Assembly (NCBI GenBank): GCA_949592205.1
Contig: CATIUR010000001.1
Coordinates: 210,372,250 to 210,436,249, forward strand
Origin: Helichrysum umbraculigerum
Taxonomy: Eukaryota; Streptophyta; Magnoliopsida; Asterales; Asteraceae
Direction: 5' to 3'
DNA: 64,000 nt
Below are positions 1 to 11,279 of this stretch, piece by piece; positions within the stretch are counted from its first letter, which is position 1, and every line of letters starts with the position of its first letter. The notes below the pieces were generated by a model that was not told the DNA's origin, did not search any database, and saw only the letters and a list, made by a program, of their open reading frames with translations. The position numbers were made by a program, and so were the translations under genes.

Positions 1-427
1 ATTTCTGTGCCATTGCAATTAAGATCTTTAGTACCTATTAAAAATTTCAAGAAAAATACAGTATGGAAACTCATGATTAAAGATACTATAAATGAACAAA
101 AAGGAAAAGTAACATAGTTCAAATCATAAACTACTATCAATAAAAAATAATAAAAAAACCTTTTGATGTTTAAAGTATGTCAAAGTGTACGTGTGTGATG
201 TAGCGTGTGAAGACGAGCAGACATCAAAACAGGTGATAAGTATACCAGACCTGAGGGAAGAAGAGATCGATGGTTGTCTGGGTTGGTTAAAAGGGTTTAA
301 AACCATCCACCTTCTTCATGAAATTATTAACATTTTTGCTCCCAAAATAATACTACCACAAATACTTTCAAATCCACCCCAATTTTTATAAATATTTTCC
401 AACACTTCCACCCGCTGAAAAAATGTG
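1..427. other. Unassigned left flank
   Basis: This is AT-rich sequence with no recognised gene. A short plus-strand stretch (about 165-391) stays open for roughly 75 codons and is less AT-rich than its surroundings between 185 and 300, so a fragment of a host exon is possible. I see no domain, no start context and no clear splice sites, so I do not call it a gene. Confidence 0.3.
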
Positions 428-584
428 GAGAAAATTACATAAATCGTCTTTATGGTTTGGTCCAAATTTCACCCCAGGTCTTTTAATTAAATTAATTACA
501 CAGATCTATCATTTATTTTAAAACTTGTTACTTCAATAGTCCTTTAGACTAACGATTATTAACTTTCCGTTAAAAAGGACCATG

Positions 585-2139
585 TGATAAGCATCAAATA
601 GATAGTATATTTTATAGTAATTTATCCCTATATTTATATACATTTTAGTGCATTTATATGATTTTAGATACTTATTTTGTTAATATTTGCAGAGATGTAT
701 TTTAATTGAAGATTGAAAAAAAATGAACAAGAACGAATCCAAAACTGAAAGAAACCGAAGAAAATGAAGAAATGAAGAAAATGGAGCTTAAACCTTAAAG
801 AAATGAAGATTAAAATGTTAATAACTAAGAAATGGGCCAAGATGAAGATTAAAATCCGTTAAAGAAAAGAAGAAGCCCAAACCCGAAATTGGAACATTCT
901 GGAATTGAAGTCCAACCGGCGGTTGGACTATCCAACCGGCGGTTGGAGTGTAAAGGGTTTAAGGCGGTGGAAGACGCGGAGTTGGACAATGACTCAAATT
1001 GATCCAACCGGCGGTTGGGAAGTCAAACCGGCGGTTGGACTGGCGGTTTTGAAAACTATAAATAGAGGCTTAAGTTTAGGTTTTAGATATATGATTCAAG
1101 AACACCAAAACCGATTATTAGGGTTTAAGGTCGACTTAAGGTGCAATTTTGGAGGTTAAGGAGCTAGGGTTTGAAGGTTTTTAACCCTAGGAGAAGCTGG
1201 TTCGACAATTGGTTCGGTTTCTTTATCCTTGTAACTTTAATAACCTTATTGAGTTAATTTATGGATATTGTTTATTTGAATTACTTGTTAATTAGGTTTT
1301 CGTTATAGTTATTTGAATGAATGTTTATTGAGTTTATTATATGAATTATATGTTTATGTTGGAACTATATTATTGAATGTTTATTATACAAGAATTGTCT
1401 TTATTATGATATATTGATGTTTGTTCTTGACATAGTTAGACTGATTTATATTAAACGAGGATGACCATATTAAGTTTATATAAATTAAGTGATTGTGTTT
1501 ATGTCTTGATCTTAACCTTATGCGATAGACGAAGAATGATTCATTAATATAAAGTAATATTGTGATTCAAGCCTAACCTTAGAAATTGTATTAATAAACT
1601 GATGATAGATCTTATTAATTAGTGATACTTTGCGTAACCTTATGACTGTATTGCTATGATGATGATTAGCTTAACCTTAAGTAATTTTCTACATTAGTAA
1701 TTCACCAGTAATAATAGCCAACAAAGCAAATAGATATAAGTACATATAATAGGTTTAATAAATAATAGTTTGAATAATTATAATCTTCTATCCATCTGAG
1801 TATTATTAAGTTGTTCCTGAAACTTATATATTAGAATCTTTATCAATTATAAATATGTTCGTTCGAAACTAAAACGTCCCCCTTATCTTGTATATTATTG
1901 TAAATTGGACCCTTTATTCATTTGTATCATAATTGTAAATATTTGTAATTAGAAATAAATAGATAATTAGTTATAAATAAGAATCACGTTTCTTGTGTTC
2001 CTTGTGTTCGAATTTGGACTTACTTATTAAGCTATATTACATGAACGGGTCAATCTTGCCTGAATTGTGTGATAGTATTATTTAGTATTTCCTTAATTTA
2101 AAACTTGTGATTATAATTGCCTATACTTAGCACACATCA
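585..2139 (+). mobile_element. Solo LTR S1 (Athila/Tat-like)
   Basis: The segment begins TGATAAGC and ends CACACATCA. It is flanked by the perfect 5-bp duplication CCATG (580-584 and 2140-2144), and the MITE sequence is continuous across it. No internal domain or second LTR is present, so it is a solo LTR left by recombination between two LTRs. Layout and wording resemble S2 (9718-11279), for example the shared ACTAAAACG(T/C)CCCC block near the 3' part. Orientation follows from a TATA box at 1057-1064. Confidence 0.88.
911..1064 (+). promoter_or_regulatory. S1 promoter: four palindromes and a TATA box
   Basis: The palindrome TCCAACCGGCGGTTGGA occurs exactly at 911-927 and 931-947. Near-copies lie at 1003-1019 and 1023-1039. 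TATAAATA follows at 1057-1064, 17 bases after the last copy. Position suggests a core promoter with an upstream array of two-fold symmetric sites. That role is inferred. Confidence 0.65.
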
Positions 2140-2710
2140 CCATGTTTGTAGTTTTTTTTTGTATTCTTGTAATTTTTTTGAATAAATATAAATTATAAAA
2201 TCTAAAATATGTATAGATACATTATTAGGTGCACAAACATCAATTTCATCTTTAACATTTCACGTAGCAAATTCATCATCAAATTGTTCCTCTTTTACAT
2301 TGAAACGTTAAATTTTATAGACCACGGACATCTTTCACCACTTAAGTACCCTCCGTCACCCCTTCATCTCATCTCGTCATGACCTTGGTGGCCACCATCT
2401 ATTCCCTTTTGCATCCATTCCGATGACCCTAGCTTCAAAGTAAAACGACGTTGAAAAGTGAGAACTAATTAAGCTACAAACGTATATTTAGATGGAGAAA
2501 GATGGTGGTGGAATATAAAATGTGATATTTTTAAGGAGAATATGACCAAATTTGATATATTGAAAAGAGAATTTGAAACGCCCTTAAATTTTATTTTAAT
2601 TTTTTTTACCCTCAAACCGAATTATAATTGTCCCACTGAGCGTAGATAACTTAACTTGATAACTTGTGGAATATAACTCATATTAAATGTTGAACACTAT
2701 ACAAATAAAC

Positions 2711-3068
2711 AGAGTCCGGATGTATACAAATGGCCCGATCCTTTTTGATAAATAGAGTCCGGTCAAATATCAAATAGAGTCCGGCTAGACAACCGGACTC
2801 TAAAGTTCCATATAGAGTCCGGCTTCCCTAAATTCCTACTACTGGACTCAAAACAAAACAACTCACAAATTCAATTTATACCCACCGGGTACAATCTGTT
2901 ACCAGCCGGGTAACTCTCATTTTGGCCGGGTAAAACTTAGCCCTTACACCCCCTCGCCCACTTTCTCGTTTTACACTATGCTTATCCGGTGAAACTACTT
3001 AATCAGCCGGATACCCGACCGGGTACACTTTATACCCGTCGGGTAAGAGTGCTACCCGCCGGATAAGC
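2711..3068. repeat. Inverted-repeat cluster in LTR-O
   Basis: AGAGTCCGG occurs in direct orientation near 2711, 2754, 2775 and 2813, and as CCGGACTCT near 2793. A second set follows from 2882 to 3068, with ACCGGGTA, GCCGGGTAA and the two-fold units TACCCGacCGGGTA, TACCCGtCGGGTA and TACCCGCCGGATA. The copies are diverged, as expected of an old LTR. Confidence 0.6.
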
Positions 3069-3642
3069 TGTGTTTACAGCAATCCCCAGCTCTGACCAAA
3101 AACCTGCACCTCACAATTTATATACAAACTTCGAACGCGTATAGCTTTCAACTCGATGAGAGTTAGGACATGAAAATTTGCGGACACCTCCACTATACCA
3201 AAATGAAGGTTTCCCTTTTTACACTTTTTCAAAAATCACGTTAACGAAGAATTCGGACGTTAAACCAAATTGTGGTCATTCTGGACCATTTTAGTGACCA
3301 TACCATTTCACAAACCACATGCTTTCTAACTTCGTCTTTTTACCAACACATTTTGATCATTTTTCTTACAATACCATGACCAAAACTACACATTTTTACA
3401 TCTAACAATTCTTACAACTTTACAGCGTGATCTTTACCCATTTGGACACTACAACATTCAACCTTGACTTTGACCACTCTCCACTTTGACTTTACAAGTC
3501 AAAGGCATACATCATTAACCATTATAACTTTACACTTTAACCACTTTATATCATCAAAACTTGTTTTGGGCGATTTACACAAATGGCAATTAATAAAAAT
3601 AATTCAAAAGAAGGAGGAGTTTATCTAAACATAGAGCAAGCT

Positions 3643-6128
3643 TGTTGTGCCCGAATAGGTCGGTGTCGTTAACGATAACTATCCGGTTACAACGGGGTGT
3701 TTTAAATTTGTATTTTGCTGGGGTCTAAGTGTGACTTACTAATACTGAACCAAAGGGGCTAGTAAGTGGTAAGTTGGACCTAGAGTCGTTCTTAAAGAGA
3801 AACTGAATTGAAACGGAGGTGATCCAATCAATCTTTCTTTTCTAGTAAATGTTTTAAAAGAGTGCGTTGGGGGGTTTTTGGTTCAGTTAATTAAGTAAAC
3901 TAAATAAAGCGAATAAAATGTAATAAAATGTCAGATAATGCAAAGTAGTATTTGTTGTGGGTTCGTTAGTTAATAATCATGGGATGATGACTCTCACGGG
4001 AAAACGATTAACTAAATCGGGTTGTTTACGAGATTCGTTAACTTGTGGTATAACCAATAGATTCCTTATTAGTCGGTTATCAACTAATATGTCACGAGGA
4101 ACTAAGGTGTCATGATTCTGACCAGACAGACAATGCTCAACTCTCCACACTCTCCTGTGATGGAGTCAGTGGCCCATATTATTGAACGTATTCGCTCGTG
4201 GGTGAATGAATAGAGTAGCAAGTCCATAACATGTCTAGCCGTTCTTAATACCACAATGGTTATGAATCCATTAAACAACTAACTTAGAACTTGTGTCCGG
4301 ACTTATTTAATCAATTTATACCAATGAAACTTAAGCGTGATAAACGAGGGAAAGCATTTAGGTTTCTTGCGTACCATACTTTAGGTTTCATGGTTTTAAT
4401 AAAAAGTATCGGTTTAAGTTGGATTTTAAACTTGCCTTTCTCAATACAATTAACAAATCCCTAGGTTTTCGTAAATGGTCATTTAGCCTATAGCCTACCT
4501 AATCTAATCTAAAGTAAAGCAACTAATTAAAATGCTGACGGCTTTTTACGTAAAGTCAAACCCAGACCATGTCGGAAAATACTATGGTAGCTCACAACGT
4601 ATTGAATTGTTTACCAATGTTTCCGTTGTGAGTTTAATTGCTTCGCGATGTTCACATGATAAGTACATTGTGATCGAAAGTGTACAATACTCATGGTAAG
4701 TCCACATAATCACATTGCATTTTATAATGCTTGCATAACGTTACAATTAAAAACATAGCTTTTACATAGATAACTATTGACCGAGTATTGAGGTTCGCGA
4801 CTCCTCTCTACAAGGTTACAATCACGTTTGTTAATCGAAAGGCGAATATAAGTTTTAGGTTTAAAATCACAAGATAAGTCCGTTCACAAAGTTTCCAAAT
4901 TTAGAACGTCGATCAATAATACGACTACCTTCGGTCGTTACCGGCTTCCATACATTTGTACTATGCTCAAAAGCATTTCCAATACTATACCGAGTAATCA
5001 GTCGAATAGGGGCCGTCATATTATCTCACGACGTATTCAAAGTCATCCCATAATTATATACTAACTACATCACAACAAATACAATAGTAATCTACTCGCT
5101 AATCATGGTAATAACGATCGCAAACATAATTAAAGCAAACACGTTTAAATAAGATAGATAAGGATAGAAATAACCGAGATTAATATGCGAGAAGGAATAG
5201 ACTTGAATTAATGAGCGTAACTCTAAGCGTACACTAAAGATTACAAAACATTCCTAGCTTTCTTTCTACTCTAAACAAAGTGCTAAACTAACCTAATGCT
5301 AATTTAAAGAAAGTAGAATGAGAAAGTGAGAAAGTAACTAGTGCATATGTGGTGTGTAAAGGTGTGTGTTCAAATGAACTCAAAGCCTCCTTTTATAGGT
5401 GAGCTTTGGCTCACATTAGAAACAAGAAGTGCATGTTAGCAAAAGGTAGCCAAAAGGGTGCACCGGGTACCGTACAACACGAAAAGTAGGCGCACCGGGT
5501 ACCGTACAACACGAAAAGTAGGCGCACCAGGTACCAAAAGTTACCAAAAACGGAAACCGGGGCGGGACACTGGTGGCCGGCGGTGGTGGGGGTCCAGCCG
5601 GAGGCGGTGGGCCCACCCCCGCCCCGTTGCGTCGTTTGTTGCTTCGTTTCTCAATTTGTGCGTGTTTTCTTCGTTATACGTCCGTTTGAGTTGATTCTTT
5701 TTTTGTTGGATTTGTAATTCAAAAACTAAGATTTTGACGTAAGATAGGCCCTGTGATGAGGTCCCTAGCTCCAGATGTTGCGTACGGATCATTTGGATCT
5801 TCCGGCGGGCGCGAAATCTTCATTCTTTACCCGTTTTGGTTGATTCTTCTTCTGTTGGATTCGTATTTTGAAAACGAACATCTTGGAAATAATGGATGTT
5901 GGTGGAGGACACTTTGGTCTTGAAATCTCGTTTTTATGCCTTGAATCTTCAAACGTGTGTGGAATCTTCGTTTTACATCCGTTTTGCTTGATTTTTGTCG
6001 TGCAACCTTGTTTTGACCATCTTGGCATAATGTCACTGATTTGTGCTATAATTGAGTTATAATGCCAAGAATCGTTCCAAAATGAGAGAGATATCGGCAG
6101 TAAAAACATGACTTTTTACGCGATATCA
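3643..6128 (-). repeat. A1 3' LTR
   Basis: This 2486-bp LTR is TGATATCGCG...CACAACA in element orientation. It differs from the 5' LTR by scattered substitutions, a 5-bp CTAAT-type repeat difference and small indels in the GC-rich region at 5520-5610. Divergence looks near 1% by eye, which suggests a fairly recent insertion. A TATA-type box lies at 5391-5397 on the minus strand. Confidence 0.9.
5459..5540 (-). repeat. 32-bp tandem repeat upstream of the A1 TATA box (3' LTR)
   Basis: A 32-bp unit containing CGCACCGGGTACCGTAC repeats about 2.5 times, each copy centred on GGTACC. On the minus strand the array ends about 60 bases upstream of TATAAAA (5391-5397). The equivalent array in the other LTR is at 15406-15480, with TATAAAA at 15338-15344. 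Confidence 0.7.
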
Positions 6129-7747
6129 AGTATCCCACACTTAGAACTTTGCTTGTCCTCAAGCAAACTCATTTTCAACATGGTTAAAGATAAGCAGATA
6201 ATGAAATATTTTAAGACGGAATTCTTTACTAAAGAGGGGTTTTGGAAAAATAAAGATATTTGATTTTTGAAAAAGCTAGGTTGTAATCTTTAGGAGCATG
6301 CTTTTGATCTTTGATCGTTGATACATGACTAGGTCATCCTCTCAAGGTGGTCACTCCAATCACTCAAAGTGTTTAGGGTTTCCTATTCTAGTATTATCAA
6401 TCACTCAGAACGCCAGTCATGCATCGTTTATTGTCAAAGGCTTGATCGAGAATCAAATCGTTACCTTTTGGGTGAGCGTGTAGTCGATCTAGCCACAATC
6501 ATTCTAGGGGAGTGATGTAGGGTTTTGGAGTGAGGTGTTGGTGATGTGAGAGGGGGTTTTGTTGGGTTTTACTTCTTTTTGTGAAGTTTGGAAAGTTGAA
6601 GTTTTTGACTTTTTAGGACGATTGACGCCCTTTTTCTTTTGGTTCTTGGAAGGAGTCTTTTCTTTCACTTGACTTTCTTTTCTTCGAGTTTTCTCGGGTG
6701 ATTTTGACTTCGTATCCTTTGTAGCTTTTCTTCTTTCATCTTTGAAACTTTCTATGAAGTTTGAGGGATGCTTTTTTTGAGTAGGTACGGGATGACGTGT
6801 TTATTTTGGGGGTGTATAGAAGGGTTTAAGAATGATGTGATTCGATCTCCTTTTTACTCACTAGTTTGGCTTCGAAATGCATTACATGAGCAAGTTCTGA
6901 TTCTAAACGCATACATCGGCACACTCAAGAATCGAAAAAGTGAAGCATTAAAAGTGAATTCTTTTCATATGGCTCAAGATACCTCACGAATCGAAAGTTG
7001 GGTTGTTGTGTGCTTAGTCATGCGATGCTCTTTATGGGATTTTCAAACCTGTTTTTCAAAAGAATTTGTATTTTATTTTTCTTTCTTCCCCAAAGTAAAT
7101 CATTTTTTTTTTAAATTTTTCATTTTCAGCATATTTTTAACTTAATTTTGAAAAATTTTGGTTACTTTTATTGGAGAAGCAAGGTCTTATAAAGAGCAAC
7201 GATTTTAGGATCAAGCATATACCAATGTCCATTTAACAGTAGTGCAACTACTGCTATCCCACACTTAAAGGAACATCGTCCTCGATGTTATACTAAGCTC
7301 TGAATGTGGTAAAATCCCACACTTAGGGTTTTAAACATCCAAGATTCATTCTTTCAGTGTGTGTGTCGGGTTCGAATCCCACACTTAGTGATAAGCATAA
7401 TGGATATGGCATATTTAAAACGAATGAAAGAGATGGCATAGAAGTACTCCCCGATAGTTGCAGTGTTCTTTTGGTTGCATCTGCCGGTCTTTGTCTTCTT
7501 TGGTGCTTATTTGATTAAGTCTTTTTGTGATTGGTCTCGTGAGTGTGAACACGTCGGATATACTATTCTTCGGTTGTTGATGCTTCCTTGCAGGCTGGAG
7601 CATTCTTTGTATGATCCGAGTGTGAAAGATAGTCGGAGATTTCATCACTTCTTGGAAAGTAAAATTGCAGAAATGTAAAAACAAACACGGGTTGCCTCCC
7701 GAGAAGCGCTCTTTTAAAGTCGAGAGCTCGACTTAGTCCTTTTTTCT
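6129..7747 (-). other. A1 3' non-coding region with repeated PPT-like motifs
   Basis: No gene is supported here; the open frame at 6768-7145 is T-rich and shows no protein character. Read on the minus strand, CTAAGTGTGGGAT or a close match occurs four times, near 6131, 7258, 7316 and 7376 on the plus strand. The copy at 6131 abuts the 3' LTR and is the likely polypurine tract. Blocks at about 6325-6460, 6890-7025 and 7687-7740 match the same region of A2 and keep their order. The last contains GCGCTTCTCGGGAGGCAACC, a wording I recall from Athila-type elements near the end of pol. Confidence 0.65.
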
Positions 7748-8014
7748 TCAGATGATGCTTGATGCATCAGTAGTGGTGGCGTGGTCACTGTGGTTCCTTG
7801 GTAGAGAGTATCGTGGTGGATAGTATTGTAGAAATTGCTCTATCATGTCAGTAATGAGAGTTGGTCGGTTGGTGGATAGCATTCTGAAGCTTTTGAAGTG
7901 ATCGGTGGCGAGTCGGTCGAGGATTGCCATTCCATAGCAGATGTATCGAACTGCCCTTGTGACTGGTCCGTTGGGGTCAATTCGAGTGCAGGTGTAAGTT
8001 CGAACGATTTCACG
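7748..8014 (-). pseudogene. C-terminal extension of the A1 unknown protein
   Basis: Past the TAG at 8015-8017 the same frame stays open for about 88 codons to a stop at 7748. The translated stretch aligns with the last ~85 residues of the A2 protein; compare LATDHFKSF...IEQFLQYYP with ITEQHLQSF...IARHFLRIYP. The TAG is therefore a nonsense mutation rather than the natural end. The whole reading frame of the family probably ends here. Confidence 0.65.
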
Positions 8015-9496
8015 CTATGGGTGGTTTCTTCCTATCGAGGCGATTAAAGCCATGAATTCGGTTTTCACTTCTTCAAAATCATTAGCCCAAGGGTCTCCTC
8101 CGAAGGATCTGGTTGCTTGGCACACTTGTCTGATTAGTTGATGTTGTTCACGGTTGAAGGGAAAATCCGAGTCGGTGAAGATGCAAATTAACTTGCTGAA
8201 TATCTCGCGGTATCCATTTCGATAGACATCGAGTTCTACGTCTTCTTCTTGGTACATTTCGCGCAGTCGGGTAGTCACATAAGTGGCTAAGTTGATTTGC
8301 GACATGTGTGGGATGAATCTCAGAACCTCACGAGTTTCCTCTTCATAGGCTGGCTCGTTCAGCTCATCAATTATTAGTTCAACGTGGTGCCCAATGGTGG
8401 ATTGAATGACGATCCTGCAGTTCTCTGATGCTGTGAGGTGCTCTCCAGTTTCGATGAGATCTAAAAGAGTTCTAAGATCTCCCACCATTCTGATGTCGGC
8501 ATAACTTCTCGGGTTCCCTGTGGCTCTCTCCAGATTGGTTCTCATTGATGCAAGAATAGCTTTTTGACTTGATGAGTACGGAAAAGCTGACCCGGCTAAG
8601 GCACAATATACTTTTTGGTATATTCGCCTTTGGTTTCCGTAGAATTCGATTTCTCCCATCGGGTAGTTGGGTCTTTCTCGCTGTCGAGCTTCTATGGTAA
8701 GTTGTTCTTGAAGCAGATCAGAGAATGCTCGAATGTTTCTCCGAAGAGTGCTAGGCTCTGGTTCTCCATAATTGGCGAGGTATGAATCGTAGTCTCGTAT
8801 GATTGCCCTTATCATGTGTCTCTGGGCGGTGTTGTAGTCGTTAGTTGACTCTTTGATAGCTTCTACGATGATTCGGACATCGTCGTATTCGTCAATCAGC
8901 TCAATCATGTCTTGATGAGTATCTATTAGGGGAATTGCTAGTCTCTCAGTTGTGACGGTAGGGGAATTTGGTGGAGCAAGAGGAGGTTGTGGAACAGAGC
9001 GTTCATCGAGAGTGATGTTGACGTAGTCGTCGTCACATTCACTGTTGCAGTCGGAGTCTTTCTCACGTGAATCGGGAAATTGATGAAGTTCTTCGTCTGA
9101 GGGTGCATTGTTGAAAGGTTGGGTACTGTCGACTTCGATGGTCTTAACTTCAATGGTTGAGTCTTGAAGGTTTCCTTCAACAAAGCCACCCCTTTGCCTT
9201 GCCTTATATGCAGCGATTCTTTGGTAAAGTTCAGTATATAGGTTCGGGTGTTTTGATGAACGAAGTTCCTCTTCAAAAGTATCTATGTCTCGAAGTCGTG
9301 TTCGGGTGAAAGGTTTAGAAGGATCGAGATAGGAGTTAAGAATGTTTCCCATTCTCCTTATGTGAGTGGTTTTGAGTTCTTGACGGAGGGTTTCATAATC
9401 AACGGATTCTTCTGATGAAGAGCAATCATCATAGCTCTGAATTCTGTTTACTTTAGCCATTTGTGGCGAATCAGTGTGATCTTCATCTTCTTCCAT
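8015..9496 (-). CDS. A1 acidic and repeat-containing protein of unknown function
   Basis: This is an open frame of 493 codons. The same frame is actually open from the S2 insertion site at 9717, so the ATG at 9496 is only the first internal one. The N-terminal part, including codons 9717-9497, is strongly acidic (runs of Glu with Ser/Asp), followed by a low-complexity linker. Residues 205-490 are predicted helical and hold three related repeats: about 207-266, 283-347 and 421-488. Shared signatures include xEFYxNxRxIYxK and FPYxxxQxxI. It is clearly homologous to A2 residues 575-852. I recognise no polymerase, integrase, envelope or other known domain. It sits in frame downstream of the protease, where Athila elements normally encode reverse transcriptase. 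Confidence 0.75.
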   Translation of the reverse strand: MEEDEDHTDSPQMAKVNRIQSYDDCSSSEESVDYETLRQELKTTHIRRMGNILNSYLDPSKPFTRTRLRDIDTFEEELRSSKHPNLYTELYQRIAAYKARQRGGFVEGNLQDSTIEVKTIEVDSTQPFNNAPSDEELHQFPDSREKDSDCNSECDDDYVNITLDERSVPQPPLAPPNSPTVTTERLAIPLIDTHQDMIELIDEYDDVRIIVEAIKESTNDYNTAQRHMIRAIIRDYDSYLANYGEPEPSTLRRNIRAFSDLLQEQLTIEARQRERPNYPMGEIEFYGNQRRIYQKVYCALAGSAFPYSSSQKAILASMRTNLERATGNPRSYADIRMVGDLRTLLDLIETGEHLTASENCRIVIQSTIGHHVELIIDELNEPAYEEETREVLRFIPHMSQINLATYVTTRLREMYQEEDVELDVYRNGYREIFSKLICIFTDSDFPFNREQHQLIRQVCQATRSFGGDPWANDFEEVKTEFMALIASIGRNHP

Positions 9497-9717
9497 TTCT
9501 TCCCCTTCTTCCTCTTCTGGTTCTTCTTCTTCCTCCTCAGGGTCAGATTCAATTTCTTCATCTGCTTCCTCGTATTCTTCCTCTTCTGGGTCGTATTCGG
9601 TGTCAGAAATGAGAACTGATGATCGGGTGAATTGCGGTTCCTCCTCTGGTTCTGATTCATCATCGGAACAGATTTTTCCTGTGGATATAGCACAACATTC
9701 TTCCTCTTCTGGGGTGC

Positions 9718-11279
9718 TGATAAACGCTCAAATGTACTATATTTTAGTAGTATTTTACCCCTATTCTTGAATGTTTTTATTGCATTTAATTAAGAATAGA
9801 TAGTAATTTCGTTCATATTTGCAAATAGATGTGGAAATGGAGCGTTTATGAAGAAATGAAGGAAAACAGTCAATAAATAAGTTAAATGATACATATTTGA
9901 AGAAACATTTGAAGCCGAAGTCAAAGAAAAGAAGAGATGAAGAAAAATCAAGAATCCGGCTGGAAATCCAATCCATACGCCGTATGGAAGTCCATACGCC
10001 GTATGGATTGTGGCGCAGGAGGCCCAGGTTACGCGGACATGGGCTGGGCTTGAAATCAATCCATACACCGTATGGAAATCCATACGCCGTATGGATCAAA
10101 ATTCCAGAAAGTATTAAAACGCAGTTTTAACCCTAAAACGAGAGATTTCGATGGTTTTTCATTTCCAGTAGATAAAATACGTCTGTAGGGTTTATATTTC
10201 GTAAAGTAGGAGTAGTTTGGAGGTACGGAAGCTAAAGATCGAGGATAATTCGTTCTAATCTTTCGTAGTTCGTCGTTAATCGATTCGGTATATTTTCGTT
10301 TCTTTATTTCATTGAAGAATTTGATTTATTGAATCTGATATATATTGTTTTGATGATGAGTTGAATATTCAAAGTGATTGTGTAGTTGATTGAACTTAGA
10401 TTATGATTATTAAACGATTATAATTGCGTATTGACTAAGTTATTTAATTGAAAACGGTTATATTGCTCGTGGACACTTGTTTATTGGTAACTTGTTATTG
10501 TTTTTGCTTCACGTGATTAATAATTTTAATGAGATTGAGTTCCTTTAAGATTATTGATTATTGCTGGTACTACCTTAGGGTTTTGGACTATCACTAAATA
10601 CGTTGAGTCTGATAGGTCGAGTATACAATAATTATCTACTTTAAAATGAACAAGACAATAAATTAATTATTGGGTATTGTTGAGTCATACCATAGCGTTA
10701 ATTATAACGAGTTGTGAATGTTTAATGCATAATTTAGGGAAAGGCACACAATTGACTGATCATCTTGTGACATTGAAACCAGTGTTTCATGTTGGACCCT
10801 AGATTATAGGAATTAGTTGGACCCGAAACGTTGGCTAGTTCACATTCGACTTAGTATTCATTGAAGAATTTGGTATTAAGTTGATCTAAAAGAATCACAA
10901 TTAGATAATCAATACGTAATAAATCGGGAAATATGAATCTAAGTGACGTTAATTATACAATTATTTATTCCTTCCAATTAGGATTTATTGTTATTATTTA
11001 TTTATTATTTTAATTTAAAGTTTTATTTAAGTTGTTTATTTTAATTAAATGTTTTCAAAACGATTGTTCGTACGGAACTAAAACGCCCCCATATTTACTG
11101 CTTTCTAGTTAATTGTTAAATTCTATTTTAAATATTCCACCATTCCCTGTGTTTGAATCTGACTTACCATATCTATATATACAATTGATCGGGTATTCTT
11201 GCCTGGTTGCTTGAAAGTATTTATTAGGTATTTCTATTTATAAATTGTAAAACAAGACGTGCTTTCATAAGCGACATCA
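9718..11279 (+). mobile_element. Solo LTR S2 (Athila/Tat-like) inside A1
   Basis: The segment is TGATAAACGC...GCGACATCA, flanked by a perfect GGTGC duplication (9713-9717 and 11280-11284). It splits the A1 frame after the protease, and the frame is restored exactly when S2 and one TSD copy are removed. It resembles S1 in length (1562 against 1555 bp), in its TGATAA start and in the ACTAAAACGCCCC block. It belongs to another family because its palindrome differs. Confidence 0.92.
9972..10095 (+). promoter_or_regulatory. S2 palindrome array
   Basis: The palindrome TCCATACGCCGTATGGA occurs exactly at 9972-9988, 9991-10007 and 10079-10095. A one-base variant (TCCATACACCGTATGGA) lies at 10060-10076. 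Only a weak TATA-like run (TATTAAAA, about 10111) follows, in the same relative place as the clear TATA box of S1. Confidence 0.65.

Larger units (their letters stand above)
428..2573 (+). mobile_element. Mutator-like MITE copy 1, interrupted and 3'-truncated
   Basis: The left end starts GAGAAAATTACATAAA at 428 and matches the left arm of the complete copy at 60148-60991. The body is split by solo LTR S1 (585-2139) and resumes at 2145. It then follows the interior of the complete copy to about 2560. The right terminal inverted repeat is missing, and LTR-O begins at 2574. There is no transposase ORF, so it is a non-autonomous element. Confidence 0.75.

Noticed and set aside
185..391. Possible host exon at the left edge
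   Set aside because: It lacks a domain, an ATG and convincing splice sites. Kept only as a remark on the flank.
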